Notes: a model not told the origin generated them from the letters alone. A stretch of 64,000 nucleotides of DNA from Rhodalgimonas zhirmunskyi (GCA_030848925.1 JANFFA010000002.1:620001-684000), one strand, 5' to 3'. Numbered from the stretch's first letter, positions 26,149-34,552 are shown. A program made the numbers and translations.

Positions 26149-26958
26149 ATGGCCATCTCTCACACGCGTATGCCGACCTACTTCATCTCCCATGGCGGGG
26201 GGCCGTGGCCCTGGATTCCCGACATGCGCCGCGAATTCGCCCGGCTTGAGGAAAGCTTCAAACGCCTGCCGGGTGAATTGCCGTCAAAACCCACGGCCGT
26301 GCTGATGATATCGGGGCACTGGGAAACGCGCGATGCCTTTGCCGTGATGCATGCGGCGCGTCCGGCGATGGTCTATGACTACCACAATTTTCCGCCCCAC
26401 ACCTACGAGGTCACCTATCCCGCACCGGGTGCCCCGGCCTTGGCGGAACGTGTGCGCGACCTGATCGAGGCGGCTGGCCTGCCCTCACGCCTTGATGAAA
26501 CACGGGGCTACGATCACGGCACGTTCGTTCCCATGGCGGTCCTCTGGCCCGAGGCCGACATGCCGCTGTTTCAGGTTTCTATGCGCTCGAGTTATTCGCC
26601 TGCCGAACATATTGCACTGGGCCGTGCGCTCGCGCCGCTCAGGGAGGAAGGGGTGCTGATCCTCGGCTCGGGTCTGTCGTATCACAACCTTCGGGCCTTT
26701 GGGCCGAAGGCGAAGGTGCCCTCGACGAAATTCGACACGTGGTTGAACGAGGCGCTGCAATTGCCCGGCGCAGAGCGGATCAAGGCTCTCGAAAACTGGG
26801 AAAGTGCGCCATCGGCCCGGCAGGCCCATGCCGAGGAGGATCACCTTGTGCCCCTGTTCGCTGCCATCGGTGCGGCAGAGGGCGAACCGGCCACGCGGGT
26901 TTATCATGAAGAGGGTATTTTCGGCGGTGTCACTGCTTCAAGCTGGCGTTTCGGCTGA
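26149..26958 (+). CDS. DODA-type extradiol ring-cleavage dioxygenase
   Basis: A 269-residue class III extradiol dioxygenase of the LigB superfamily, YgiD/DODA branch. Metal and catalytic histidines appear in ISHGGGPWPW, ISGHWETRD, YDYHNFPPHTYEV and YDHGTFVPM. Such enzymes open catechol rings (4,5-DOPA in plants and YgiD). The natural substrate here is unknown. AAGGATAAGGACG precedes the ATG. It is a single gene ended by a strong inverted-repeat terminator shared with the converging aminotransferase. Confidence 0.85.
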   Translation: MAISHTRMPTYFISHGGGPWPWIPDMRREFARLEESFKRLPGELPSKPTAVLMISGHWETRDAFAVMHAARPAMVYDYHNFPPHTYEVTYPAPGAPALAERVRDLIEAAGLPSRLDETRGYDHGTFVPMAVLWPEADMPLFQVSMRSSYSPAEHIALGRALAPLREEGVLILGSGLSYHNLRAFGPKAKVPSTKFDTWLNEALQLPGAERIKALENWESAPSARQAHAEEDHLVPLFAAIGAAEGEPATRVYHEEGIFGGVTASSWRFG

Positions 26959-26973
26959 GTCCACGGGCAGATA

Positions 26974-27056
26974 CGCGCTTTTCCGGGCGCTCCCGCTCGC
27001 CCACCCCGCGCCCGGAAAAGCGCGGGGGTGACGTCAGCGCGGGTCGTGCGCTGACG
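26974..27056. terminator. Two stacked hairpins between converging genes
   Basis: CGCGCTTTTCCGGGCGC (26974-26990) pairs perfectly with its complement at 27008-27024, a 17-bp stem with a 17-base loop. CGTCAGCGC (27032-27040) pairs with GCGCTGACG (27048-27056). They fill the gap between the dioxygenase and the D-amino acid transaminase and can stop both transcripts. Confidence 0.75.
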
Positions 27057-27068
27057 CGATGATGGCCC

Positions 27069-27932
27069 TCAGATCGCGACCTTGCGGCTTTCGTCGAGAT
27101 AGATCTCGCGCAGGCGCTTGGCCACGTTGCCCGGCGTGCCATCGCCCAGTGTCGCGCCGTCGACCTCGACCACGGGCATGACGAAGCCCGAGGCCGAGGT
27201 GACGAATGCTTCGTCGGCCTTTTTCGCCTCGTCGATGGTGAAGCTGCGCTCTTCCACTTCCATCTGCGCTTCGCGGGCAAACCGGAGAACAGCGGCGCGG
27301 GTGATTCCGTGCAGGATGTCGTTCGACAGCGCGCGGGTGATGATCTTGTTGCCTTTCACGATATAGGCGTTGTTCGATGTGCCTTCGGTGACGAAGCCGT
27401 CTTCGACCATCCACGCGTCATCCGCGCCCGCCGCCTTGGCCATCATCTTGCCCATCGAGGGATAGAGAAGCTGCACCGTCTTGATATCGCGGCGGTGCCA
27501 GCGGATGTCGGGGATCGAGATGACCTTGATCCCGGTTTTCGACGCCGGGCTGTCGGCCAGGCCCGGTTTGTTCTGGGTGAACAGGACGAGGGTCGGTTTC
27601 ACTTGCTCCGGATCGGGAAATGCGAAATCGCGATCGCCAGCCGATCCGCGGCTGACTTGCAAATAGACCAGCCCGTCCTCAATGCCGTTCTTCTCGACCA
27701 GCGCGCGATGGATTTCCAGAAGGTCGTCGAAGGCTTGGGGTTTCTGCATGCCCAACTCGTTCAACGAACGTTCGAGCCGCTTGGCGTGGCCGTCGAAATC
27801 GATCAGCTTGCCATCCAAAACGCTCGTCACCTCATAGACCCCGTCGGCCATGAGAAACGACCGGTCGAAAATCGAGATCTTGGCCTCTTCTTCGGGCAGG
27901 TATTCTCCGTTCAGGTAAACGATGCGGCTCAT
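27069..27932 (-). CDS. D-amino acid transaminase (class IV PLP enzyme)
   Basis: A 287-residue fold-type IV aminotransferase. It opens with MSRIVYLNGEYLPEEEAKISIFDRSFLMADGVYEV-type sequence characteristic of D-amino acid transaminase; the PLP lysine lies near TVQLLYPSMGKMMAK and the phosphate-binding VEDGFVTEGTSNN and SNDILHGITR follow. It moves amino groups between D-alanine or D-glutamate and 2-oxo acids. Branched-chain and aminodeoxychorismate lyase activities are alternatives, but the neighbouring dgcA/dgcN favour D-amino acids. AAAGGACACC precedes the ATG at 27932; the longer frame to 28064 crosses the next gene. Confidence 0.85.
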   Translation of the reverse strand: MSRIVYLNGEYLPEEEAKISIFDRSFLMADGVYEVTSVLDGKLIDFDGHAKRLERSLNELGMQKPQAFDDLLEIHRALVEKNGIEDGLVYLQVSRGSAGDRDFAFPDPEQVKPTLVLFTQNKPGLADSPASKTGIKVISIPDIRWHRRDIKTVQLLYPSMGKMMAKAAGADDAWMVEDGFVTEGTSNNAYIVKGNKIITRALSNDILHGITRAAVLRFAREAQMEVEERSFTIDEAKKADEAFVTSASGFVMPVVEVDGATLGDGTPGNVAKRLREIYLDESRKVAI

Positions 27933-27990
27933 GGGTTGGTGTCCTTTCTGGGGGCTGTCTTTGGCTGTTTCCGGGCTTGGCCGGGGTTCG

Positions 27991-28749
27991 TCAAGTGGGG
28001 TGAGGTGCAATCCGACCGGTGGCGATGCCACTGGCCCAATCTTTGCGCCCGGCCTCGCGGGCAAGCGCGATCATGCGCGCAGTGTCGTAGGGCACGTGGC
28101 GATGGCAAACGTGCCATTCGCCGACCCCGCGTTCGATCACCGCGTAAGAGGCATCCGGTGTGCAGGTCTCCATCATGTGTGGCACGGGATCTTCATCGAG
28201 ATACGCGGGGCAACCGACGCTGCCGGGGTTTACGATCAACCTCCCTGCAACTCGCATCATTCGCGGTTGATGACTGTGGCCACACAAGATCACCTCAGCC
28301 TCGATACTGTTGATCAGGGCGGCGATCTCGTTCTCGGGCCGCAGTTGCACCGTGCCGTCGGGGGTGACCTGCTCCATCAAGTAACTCGCGTCGTCGTCGG
28401 GACGCGCATGGCACAGAAAGACGGATTGGTTGATCTTGGCCACGGACGGTAAATCCGCCAACCATTGCAGTGCTTCCTTTGGAAGTTGGTCAAAGGCGAC
28501 CCTGTCGGACGGCCCCATCGCATCGCGCGGTTGCTCGATCAGGTGGCGGTCGTGATTGCCACACACGGTCAGAATCTCTGGTCGATCATGCAAAAGCGCC
28601 CAGACTTCGCGCGCCGCCAATGGGCCGCTGAAGACATCACCCAGATTGACGATCGGCATGGCGCCCAACTGATCGATATCGTCGAGGACGGCGCGCAGCG
28701 CGTCGGCGTTGCCGTGAATGTCGGCGATAACGGCCAAGCGCTGCGGCAT
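27991..28749 (-). CDS. Metallophosphoesterase, YfcE/calcineurin-like
   Basis: A 252-residue phosphoesterase. Metal ligands are seen in order: ADIHGN, LGDVFSGP, CGNHDRHL and CGHSHQPRM, the four standard blocks. This small, cytoplasmic group hydrolyses phosphodiesters or nucleotides; the substrate cannot be told. The start at 28749 lies 4 bp after the dgcA stop, suggesting co-translation with the D-amino-acid genes, whose link to it is unclear. Confidence 0.85.
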   Translation of the reverse strand: MPQRLAVIADIHGNADALRAVLDDIDQLGAMPIVNLGDVFSGPLAAREVWALLHDRPEILTVCGNHDRHLIEQPRDAMGPSDRVAFDQLPKEALQWLADLPSVAKINQSVFLCHARPDDDASYLMEQVTPDGTVQLRPENEIAALINSIEAEVILCGHSHQPRMMRVAGRLIVNPGSVGCPAYLDEDPVPHMMETCTPDASYAVIERGVGEWHVCHRHVPYDTARMIALAREAGRKDWASGIATGRIAPHPT

Positions 28750-28753
28750 CGTT

Positions 28754-29719
28754 CTATCCCCAGAGTGCGGCTTCGGAGGGGTGCACGCCGCTTTCATCGA
28801 AGGCTAGCGGCACTTCGCGGTCTTCAGCCAGCAGGAGCGGGCCGTCCAGATCGGTCACCATCGCACCCTGCGCCACCAAAACGGCGGGCGCCATGGCAAG
28901 CGAGGTGCCGACCATACAGCCCACCATCACGTCATAGCCCCCGGCGCGCGCCGCATCGCGCAGGCGCAGCGCTTCGGTCAGTCCCCCGGTCTTGTCGAGC
29001 TTGATGTTGACGACATCATATTTGCCCTTCAGCCCGGAAAGAGTGGCCCTGTCATGGCAGCTTTCGTCGGCACAGACGGGCACCGGCCGCGTCATCCCGA
29101 TCAACGCCTCATCCTCACCGGCGGGCAGGGGTTGTTCAACAAGAGCCACGCCAAGGCGCACCAGATGCGGCGCGAGGTCGGCATAGACTTCCGCGCTCCA
29201 TCCCTCGTTCGCATCGACGATGATTTTCGACGCGGGCGCACCGGCGCGCACGGCTTCGAGGCGCGCCATGTCATCCGGGGTGCCCAGCTTGATCTTCAAC
29301 AGCGGACGGTGTGCATTTTTTGCGGCCTGCGCCTGCATGTTCTCGGGGGTGTCCAGCGAGAGGGTATAGGCGGTGATCTCTGGCCCCGGCGCAGGCAATC
29401 CCGCCAATTCCCAAACACGCTTACCCGCCTTCTTCGCTTCCAGATCCCAGAGGGCGCAATCCACGGCGTTGCGCGCCGCCCCGGCGGGCAGCAGGTCGTA
29501 CAACGCCTCGCGCGACAGGCTGTCAGGAAGCCCCTCGATCTCTGCCGCAACGCTCTCCAACGTCTCGCCATAGCGCGCGTAAGGCACGCATTCGCCCCAG
29601 CCCTCTACGCCAGCATCCTCGATCCGCACGGTCAGCACTTTCGCTTCGGTCCGGCTTCCCCGGGAAATCGTGAAAACCTGTGCCAGCCGAAATGTTTCGG
29701 GCGTTACCGTGATCCGCAA
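28754..29719 (-). CDS. dgcA: Enolase-superfamily epimerase, DgcA / dipeptide epimerase type
   Basis: A 321-residue enolase-superfamily member. Catalytic and metal residues are all present: K142 and K144 (LLKIKLG), D169 (IVDANEGW), E195 (LVEQP), D218 (VCADES) and K240 (NIKLDKTGG). Family members racemise L-Ala-D/L-Glu dipeptides; the form paired with DgcN is described as an N-acetyl-D-glutamate racemase. The next upstream gene is dgcN, so that reading is favoured. The start is TTG with GGAG only two to three bases away, an unusually short gap. Confidence 0.82.
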   Translation of the reverse strand: MRITVTPETFRLAQVFTISRGSRTEAKVLTVRIEDAGVEGWGECVPYARYGETLESVAAEIEGLPDSLSREALYDLLPAGAARNAVDCALWDLEAKKAGKRVWELAGLPAPGPEITAYTLSLDTPENMQAQAAKNAHRPLLKIKLGTPDDMARLEAVRAGAPASKIIVDANEGWSAEVYADLAPHLVRLGVALVEQPLPAGEDEALIGMTRPVPVCADESCHDRATLSGLKGKYDVVNIKLDKTGGLTEALRLRDAARAGGYDVMVGCMVGTSLAMAPAVLVAQGAMVTDLDGPLLLAEDREVPLAFDESGVHPSEAALWG

Positions 29720-29728
29720 TGCTCCATC

Positions 29729-29777
29729 CCTTTCATTTTTCCAAAAAATACTCCCGCCGGAGGCGTCCCCCGGCGGG
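29729..29777. repeat. Dispersed intergenic palindromic repeat, copy 2
   Basis: Head CCTTTCATTTTTCC and AAATACTCCCGCCGG, then CCCGCCGG (29753-29760) paired with CCGGCGGG (29770-29777), 8 bp. The same head occurs inverted at 50194-50230. It separates dgcN from dgcA. Confidence 0.6.
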
Positions 29778-29794
29778 CAATAGGCACTATCGTT

Positions 29795-30796
29795 TCAGAT
29801 CGCGGCGAGCGCGTCCACCAACCGGCCTGCGTCCTGACGGAACGGATCGACGGTCGGCAGGCCCATCCGCGATTCGACCTCGGCCATGTAGGACAGCGCG
29901 TCTTCTTCGCTCATATGCTGCGTGTTGACGGAAATCCCGATGACCTTGCAGGCGGGGTTTGCGACGCGGGCAAGTTCAAGCGCCATATCGCGCACCGCTT
30001 CGAGCGTAGGCAACTTGTAGCCCGGCAATCCGCGCATGTGCTCACGCGTCGGCTCGTGGCACAGGACCAGCGCATCGGGCTGTCCGCCATGGATCAGGGC
30101 CATGGTCACACCGGAATAGGACACGTGAAAAAGCGAGCCTTGCCCCTCGATCATGTCCCAGTGATCCGGGTCGTTGTCCGGCGTCAGCCATTCGATCGAC
30201 CCGGCCATGAAATCCGCGATCACGGCATCGAGCGGAACGCCCTTGCCGGTGATCAGGATGCCGGTCTGGCCGGTGGCGGCGAAGTTCGACTTCATGCCGC
30301 GCGCCTTCATTTCCGCGTCCATCGCCAGCGCAGTGTACATCTTGCCGACAGAGCAATCGGTACCTACGGCAAGGCAACGCTTGCCGGTCCGCCTCTCACC
30401 GCTTGCAATCGGGTACTTCACATCGGGAACCCGCACGTCATGCAGCGCGCGCCCGGTCGCCTCGGCCACAGCCACGAGATCGGGCTCGTCGCGCAGCAGG
30501 TTGTGCAGGCCAGAGGCCAGGTCGAACCCTTCCTCAAGCGCCATGACGAGCACTTTTTTCCACTCGGGGCTGATGATACCGCCCCGATTGGCCACGCCGA
30601 TCACCAGCGTCTTGGCTCCGGCCTCTTTCGCCTCGGCCAAGGTCATGTCGGTCAGGCCCACATCGGCCATGCATCCCTCCATGCGATACTGACCGACTGC
30701 GTTGTCAGGCCGCCAGTCCTTGATGCCCTGCGCCACTTTCGCGGCAAGCTGGTCCGGCGCATCGCCAAGGAAAAGAAGGTATGGTGTCTGGATCAT
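29795..30796 (-). CDS. dgcN: DUF1611 protein, DgcN-type D-glutamate N-acetyltransferase
   Basis: A 333-residue DUF1611 protein. A P-loop-like GTDCSVGKMYTALAM lies near residue 150, followed by QTGILITGKGVPLDAVIADF, DHWDMIEGQGSLFHVSYSGV and ISVNTQHMSEEDA, all conserved in the family. A marine homologue, DgcN, acetylates D-glutamate before DgcA racemises it, opening D-glutamate to normal catabolism. The adjacent dgcA supports this. GGGGCGACG precedes the ATG. Earlier family annotation as NAD-dependent epimerase-like is possible but less specific. Confidence 0.8.
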   Translation of the reverse strand: MIQTPYLLFLGDAPDQLAAKVAQGIKDWRPDNAVGQYRMEGCMADVGLTDMTLAEAKEAGAKTLVIGVANRGGIISPEWKKVLVMALEEGFDLASGLHNLLRDEPDLVAVAEATGRALHDVRVPDVKYPIASGERRTGKRCLAVGTDCSVGKMYTALAMDAEMKARGMKSNFAATGQTGILITGKGVPLDAVIADFMAGSIEWLTPDNDPDHWDMIEGQGSLFHVSYSGVTMALIHGGQPDALVLCHEPTREHMRGLPGYKLPTLEAVRDMALELARVANPACKVIGISVNTQHMSEEDALSYMAEVESRMGLPTVDPFRQDAGRLVDALAAI

Positions 30797-31103
30797 CGTC
30801 GCGCCCCGTTTTTGTGGTGTTCGCCCGATTGTTGAGCATTGAACGGGGGAGTGTATTGCAAAAAGGGCGTGAGATTAGAATTCCGGGGGAAATTCTTGCG
30901 TGGAACTCTGAGTTTGTCGAATAAATTTCGCTCTGCCTCAGAATCGTGCAGAATATAAACTGCCGGGTGAAGCCAATCGCAAGCCTGCAGGTGACGTGCA
31001 TGGGGCTTGCCGCAATGCAGAATCGGCTTGCCGCTGAGTTTGTAATTTAATATCGCTTGAGCCTGAAAGAGCGCAATATCCTTACCAACCGAAAGGCCTG
31101 CCC
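30797..31103. promoter_or_regulatory. Divergent promoter region dgcN / mcl1 with 21-bp-spaced direct repeats
   Basis: About 307 bp without a gene. GGCTTGCCGC occurs at 31004-31013 and again at 31025-31034, 21 bp apart (two helical turns), about 70-100 bp before mcl1. The part nearer dgcN is AT-rich. The repeats could bind an activator of mcl1; no box of a known regulator is recognised. Confidence 0.4.
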
Positions 31104-32060
31104 ATGAGCTTCCTCAAACAGCCCCCCGCCCCCGCCCGCCCGAACCGTTGCCAGCTCTTCGGCCCCGGCTCGCGTACTGCGCTGTTCGAGAAGATGGCCG
31201 CCTCCGCAGCCGATGTCATCAACCTCGATCTCGAGGACAGCGTCGCGCCGGATGACAAGGACACCGCGCGCAAGAACATCATCGAAGCCACGCATGACGT
31301 TGACTGGGGCACGAAATATCTTTCGGTTCGCATCAACGGTCTGGATACGCCGCATTGGTACAAGGACGTGGTCGAACTGCTGGAAAACGCGTCGGACCGG
31401 CTTGATCAGATCATGATCCCGATGGTTGGCAATGCCTCTGACATCTATGCCGTCGACGCGCTGGTCACCGCGATCGAGGCCGCCAAGGGCCGCAAGAAAA
31501 AGATCAGCTTCGAAGTGATCATCGAAACCGCCGCCGGCCTCGCCCATGTCGAGGAAATCGCCGCCTCCAGCCCCCGCATGCAGGCGATGAGCCTCGGCTA
31601 CGCTGATTTCGCGGCCTCCATGGGTATGGCCACCACCGGCATCGGCGGCACGCAGGCCAACTACTACATGACCCACGAAGGCCAGACCGATTATCCCGAC
31701 CCGTGGCACTATGCGGTTTCGGCCATCGTCGCCGCTTGCCGGACTCATGGCGTTCTGCCGGTCGACGGCCCGTTCGGCGATTTTTCGGATGACGAGGCCT
31801 ACATCGCCCATTCCCGTCGCGTGGCGACGCTTGGCATGGTCGGCAAATGGGCGATCCATCCCAAGCAGGTGAAACTTGCGAATGATGTATTCACCCCCTC
31901 GGCCGAAGCCGTCGCCGAAGCGCGCGATATCCTCGCCGCGATGGAAGAAGCCAAGAAGCAGGGCCTTGGTGCCACGACCTACAAGGGCAAGCTGATCGAT
32001 ATCGCGTCGATGAAACAGGCCGAGGTTATCGTGAAGATGGCCGAACTGATCGAAGGCTGA
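31104..32060 (+). CDS. mcl1: L-malyl-CoA / beta-methylmalyl-CoA lyase
   Basis: A 318-residue CitE-like TIM barrel. The Mg2+ and CoA residues lie in INLDLEDSVAPDDK, the SVRINGLDTPHWYKD stretch, FEVIIETAAGLAHVEEIA and a C-terminal KWAIHPKQV. In Rhodobacter Mcl1 cleaves malyl-CoA to glyoxylate and acetyl-CoA and beta-methylmalyl-CoA to glyoxylate and propionyl-CoA in the ethylmalonyl-CoA pathway. Other genes of the pathway are not in the window. AAAGG precedes the ATG. Confidence 0.93.
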   Translation: MSFLKQPPAPARPNRCQLFGPGSRTALFEKMAASAADVINLDLEDSVAPDDKDTARKNIIEATHDVDWGTKYLSVRINGLDTPHWYKDVVELLENASDRLDQIMIPMVGNASDIYAVDALVTAIEAAKGRKKKISFEVIIETAAGLAHVEEIAASSPRMQAMSLGYADFAASMGMATTGIGGTQANYYMTHEGQTDYPDPWHYAVSAIVAACRTHGVLPVDGPFGDFSDDEAYIAHSRRVATLGMVGKWAIHPKQVKLANDVFTPSAEAVAEARDILAAMEEAKKQGLGATTYKGKLIDIASMKQAEVIVKMAELIEG

Positions 32061-32080
32061 GTCCAACCTTAATCTTGGAT

Positions 32081-32129
32081 GTGAGGGGCCAGCCCCTCAC
32101 ACTCCCCGGGATATTTACAATCAGATGAA
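32081..32129 (-). repeat. Dispersed intergenic palindromic repeat, copy 3 (inverted)
   Basis: GTGAGGGG (32081-32088) pairs with CCCCTCAC (32093-32100), loop CCAG. On the minus strand the AT-rich head reads CTTCATCTGATTGTAAATAT, matching copy 1 at 5900. Confidence 0.65.
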
Positions 32130-32149
32130 GCAGGGGATCGGTCCTGCCT

Positions 32150-32213
32150 TTCATTTTTCCCGAAATACTCCGGGGGTGCGGCCACAGGCCGAGGGGGCAG
32201 CGCCCCCCGGCGC
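32150..32213 (+). repeat. Dispersed intergenic palindromic repeat, copy 4
   Basis: Head CTTTCATTTTTCCCGAAATA then CTCCGGGGGTG, with GC-rich inverted arms GGGGGC...GCCCCCC. It lies head-to-head with copy 3, 20 bases apart, between the converging mcl1 and transglycosylase genes. Confidence 0.6.
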
Positions 32214-32219
32214 TGCGCT

Positions 32220-32699
32220 TCAAGCCGGGCGAAGTCCGGTCTCGACGAGCAGGCCGCGCCGCTTGGCCTCGTAATAATAGCCGCGGGCATACCACATCAC
32301 GGCCTTGTCCATATCGCCGTCCGAGACGAGCCATGCGCCGCGCAAATATTTCACGGCGTATTTTAGATTTGTATCCGCATCGAGCAGGTCCGAGGGTTTT
32401 CCGCGGAAACCCATGGTGCGCGCGGTCTGTGGCAGGATCTGCATGAGCCCGTAATACGGGCCGTTGCGCGCGCCGGGGCGGTGGGTGCTTTCGCGGACGA
32501 TCTGGCGGTGCACCAGTTGCCGGGGCACCTCGTAGTGATCCGACCACTTGTTGATCTTCGTGCGCAGTTCCGGTGTTTCATTCGGAAAGAGCGGCGGGTT
32601 GTAACCCTTGCGCGCCGGGGGCTCGGCCCGGCGGGCGCAGGCCGCAAGGGCGAAGGGCAGGGCAAACGGGGCGGCGAGGGCGGCGCGGCGGGTCAGCAT
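32220..32699 (-). CDS. Lytic transglycosylase SLT-domain lipoprotein
   Basis: A 159-residue exported protein. A twin-arginine-like MLTRRAAL start and lipobox LAAC put the lipid-bearing cysteine at residue 21. The SLT goose-lysozyme fold is compact: catalytic glutamate E70 in IVRESTHRPGARNGPYYGLMQILP, then TNLKYAVKYLRGAW and AVMWYARGYYYEAKRRG. It should cut peptidoglycan glycan strands with 1,6-anhydro ends in the periplasm. GGAG precedes the chosen ATG at 32699; the frame extends further without support. Confidence 0.88.
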   Translation of the reverse strand: MLTRRAALAAPFALPFALAACARRAEPPARKGYNPPLFPNETPELRTKINKWSDHYEVPRQLVHRQIVRESTHRPGARNGPYYGLMQILPQTARTMGFRGKPSDLLDADTNLKYAVKYLRGAWLVSDGDMDKAVMWYARGYYYEAKRRGLLVETGLRPA

Positions 32700-32787
32700 C
32701 AACGGGACTCCGATGGTTTTGCCCGGTTTAGCCGGGCGCGCGCGCGCCTCCAATCTGCCTGTGTCTCGCTGGGCGGCTTCCCGCGCA

Positions 32788-33240
32788 TCAGGCGCGTTCG
32801 TCTTTCGGAGATCCGAGCACCACGTAGGTGGTGATTGCATTGACCTGCGGCAGTGTGCCCAGAACATCGGTGTGGAAGCGTTTGTAAGAGGGCAGGTCGG
32901 TCGCCTCGACCCGCAACAGGTATTCAACGGTGCCGGTGATGTTGTGGCACTCGCGCACCTCGGGCGCGCCCGCGATGGCGCGCTCGAATGCTTCCTGGGC
33001 CTCTTTCGTGTGCCGGTTCAGCCCGACGGCGAGGTAGGCCACGAACCCGACGCCCATCTGCCCCGGGTCGAGAACGGCGCGATAACCCTTGATCGCACCG
33101 GATTTTTCAAGTGCAGCGGTGCGGCGCAAACAGGCGGAGGGGGAGAGGCCAACCTTCGCCGACAGGTCGAGATTGGAGATTCTGCCGTTCTGCGACAGTT
33201 CTCGCATAATATTGCGATCTATGCGGTCTAACGCGTTCAT
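32788..33240 (-). CDS. Lrp/AsnC family regulator
   Basis: A 150-residue Lrp/AsnC protein with winged helix (about 1-60, LSPSACLRRTAALEKSGAI) and RAM domain. It differs from the AldR-like gene at 8820. It lies divergent to a LysE-type exporter and a racemase-like gene, a classic regulator-exporter arrangement. ATG at 33240 is used; a TTG three codons earlier is in frame. Its effector is unknown. Confidence 0.9.
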   Translation of the reverse strand: MNALDRIDRNIMRELSQNGRISNLDLSAKVGLSPSACLRRTAALEKSGAIKGYRAVLDPGQMGVGFVAYLAVGLNRHTKEAQEAFERAIAGAPEVRECHNITGTVEYLLRVEATDLPSYKRFHTDVLGTLPQVNAITTYVVLGSPKDERA

Positions 33241-33313
33241 AAGTTGCAAATCTAATGTGAGAGTAGATCAAAACGCAATCCAATGCCGCGGCTGTTTGCA
33301 TATGGTTGCGTGG

Positions 33314-33916
33314 ATGACACATGATCTTTTCCTCGCCCTTCTGGGTTTTGCATTCGTTTCCTCGATCACTCCGGGGCCAAATAACCTGATGCTGATGGCA
33401 TCCGGGGCGAATTTCGGCTTTCGTCGGACGGTGCCGCACATGCTGGGTATCGCTTGCGGTTTCATGGTCATGGTGGTGCTGGTTGGGACTGGCCTGATGC
33501 AGGTTTTCGATGCGTGGCCACCGGTACGAACAATCCTTACGGTCCTGAGTGTCGCCTATCTTGCATGGCTGGCGTGGAAGATTGCCCATGCCGCAGCCCC
33601 CGGTTCAGGCGGACAGGAAAGCGCGCGCCCGTTCAGCTTTTTCCAAGCGGCGCTGTTCCAATGGGTTAATCCCAAGGCATGGACGATGACCCTGACCGCG
33701 ATCACGCTTTACGCACCGGGGCGCGAATGGGCGCCGGTTGTGTTGGTCGCACTGGCATTCGGCGCAGTAAACTTGCCCAGCGTATCGGTCTGGGCCTTTA
33801 TGGGGCAGCGTCTGCGCCTGTGGCTGACGTCGCCACGCCGATTGCGCGCTTTCAACTGGACGATGGCCGCGCTGTTGCTCGCTACGTTGTATCCGGTGCT
33901 CTATCCTGCGGCGTGA
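33314..33916 (+). CDS. LysE/RhtB family amino acid exporter
   Basis: A 200-residue membrane protein with the LysE signature SITPGPNNLMLMASG near the start and about six hydrophobic helices; WVNPKAWTMTL is a conserved later segment. It exports an amino acid or derivative. No clear ribosome site is visible; an ATG four codons earlier (33302) is an alternative. The last base of its TGA is the A of the next gene's ATG. The divergent Lrp gene probably controls it. Confidence 0.87.
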   Translation: MTHDLFLALLGFAFVSSITPGPNNLMLMASGANFGFRRTVPHMLGIACGFMVMVVLVGTGLMQVFDAWPPVRTILTVLSVAYLAWLAWKIAHAAAPGSGGQESARPFSFFQAALFQWVNPKAWTMTLTAITLYAPGREWAPVVLVALAFGAVNLPSVSVWAFMGQRLRLWLTSPRRLRAFNWTMAALLLATLYPVLYPAA

Positions 33917-34521
33917 TGCTGACGCTTTTGCACACCTCACCGGTTCACGTTGCCACCTTCGACGCGTTGCGCGACCGAATCGCGCCTGGAACACCCTTGT
34001 GCCATATCGTGCGCGAGGACCTGATGGAGCGTGCACGAGCAGAAGGGGTGACGCCGGAGATTGCCGCCGAAGTCGCGGCGCTTGTTTCTGGAGAGTCTGC
34101 TCTCTGCACCTGTTCCACACTCGGTGCCGTGGCCGAGTCAGCGGGCGCGCTTCGCATTGATCGCCCGGCAATGCGCATGGCCGCCAAAAGTGGCAGGCCG
34201 GTTTTGGTTGCCTTCTGCCTTGAAAGCACACGCGCCGCCACACTTTCGCTTTTGGCGGAAGAAATGGCCCGGGCGCAAAATCCGAACCCCGTACAGCCTA
34301 TCTCAATATCGCAGGCTTGGGTGCATTTCGAGCGTGGAGATCATGACTGCTTCGTTGCTGCTATCGCAGAGGGTATTGAGGCGGTGCTTGTTGATGTGAC
34401 GCCTGTCATCGTTTTGGCGCAGGCTTCGATGGCGGGCGCGGCGCCGAGGTTATCGCGGTCGGGAGTGCAGGTGCTTACCACCCCCGAAGCTGCATTGAGG
34501 GCCGCGATGAAGTCGGCCTGA
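33916..34521 (+). CDS. Asp/Glu racemase-like protein, putative
   Basis: A 201-residue cytoplasmic protein, only partly recognised. ALCTCSTLGAVAES (about 60-73) and VDVTPVIVLAQASMAG (about 155-170) resemble the two active-site strands of aspartate/glutamate/hydantoin racemases; the first keeps two cysteines, but the second, catalytic cysteine position reads alanine/serine, so racemase activity is doubtful. Its ATG overlaps the exporter stop (TGATG), so translation is coupled and it may process the exported substrate. Confidence 0.55.
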   Translation: MLTLLHTSPVHVATFDALRDRIAPGTPLCHIVREDLMERARAEGVTPEIAAEVAALVSGESALCTCSTLGAVAESAGALRIDRPAMRMAAKSGRPVLVAFCLESTRAATLSLLAEEMARAQNPNPVQPISISQAWVHFERGDHDCFVAAIAEGIEAVLVDVTPVIVLAQASMAGAAPRLSRSGVQVLTTPEAALRAAMKSA

Positions 34522-34538
34522 TGGATTTTTTTCGGTTC

Positions 34539-34552
34539 TTGACATAAGTCAA
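34539..34552 (+). promoter_or_regulatory. Perfect FNR-type box, TTGACATAAGTCAA
   Basis: TTGAC-N4-GTCAA is a perfect dyad matching the FnrL/Dnr family consensus. A -10-like TGTTAT lies at 34571-34576; start near 34586 would put the box at about -40.5, the class II activator position. No protein gene follows on this strand; a terminator does. Confidence 0.65.

Noticed and set aside
29054..30835. 593-codon plus-strand frame
   Set aside because: Antisense to dgcA and dgcN, histidine/arginine-rich without any family motif; a composition shadow.
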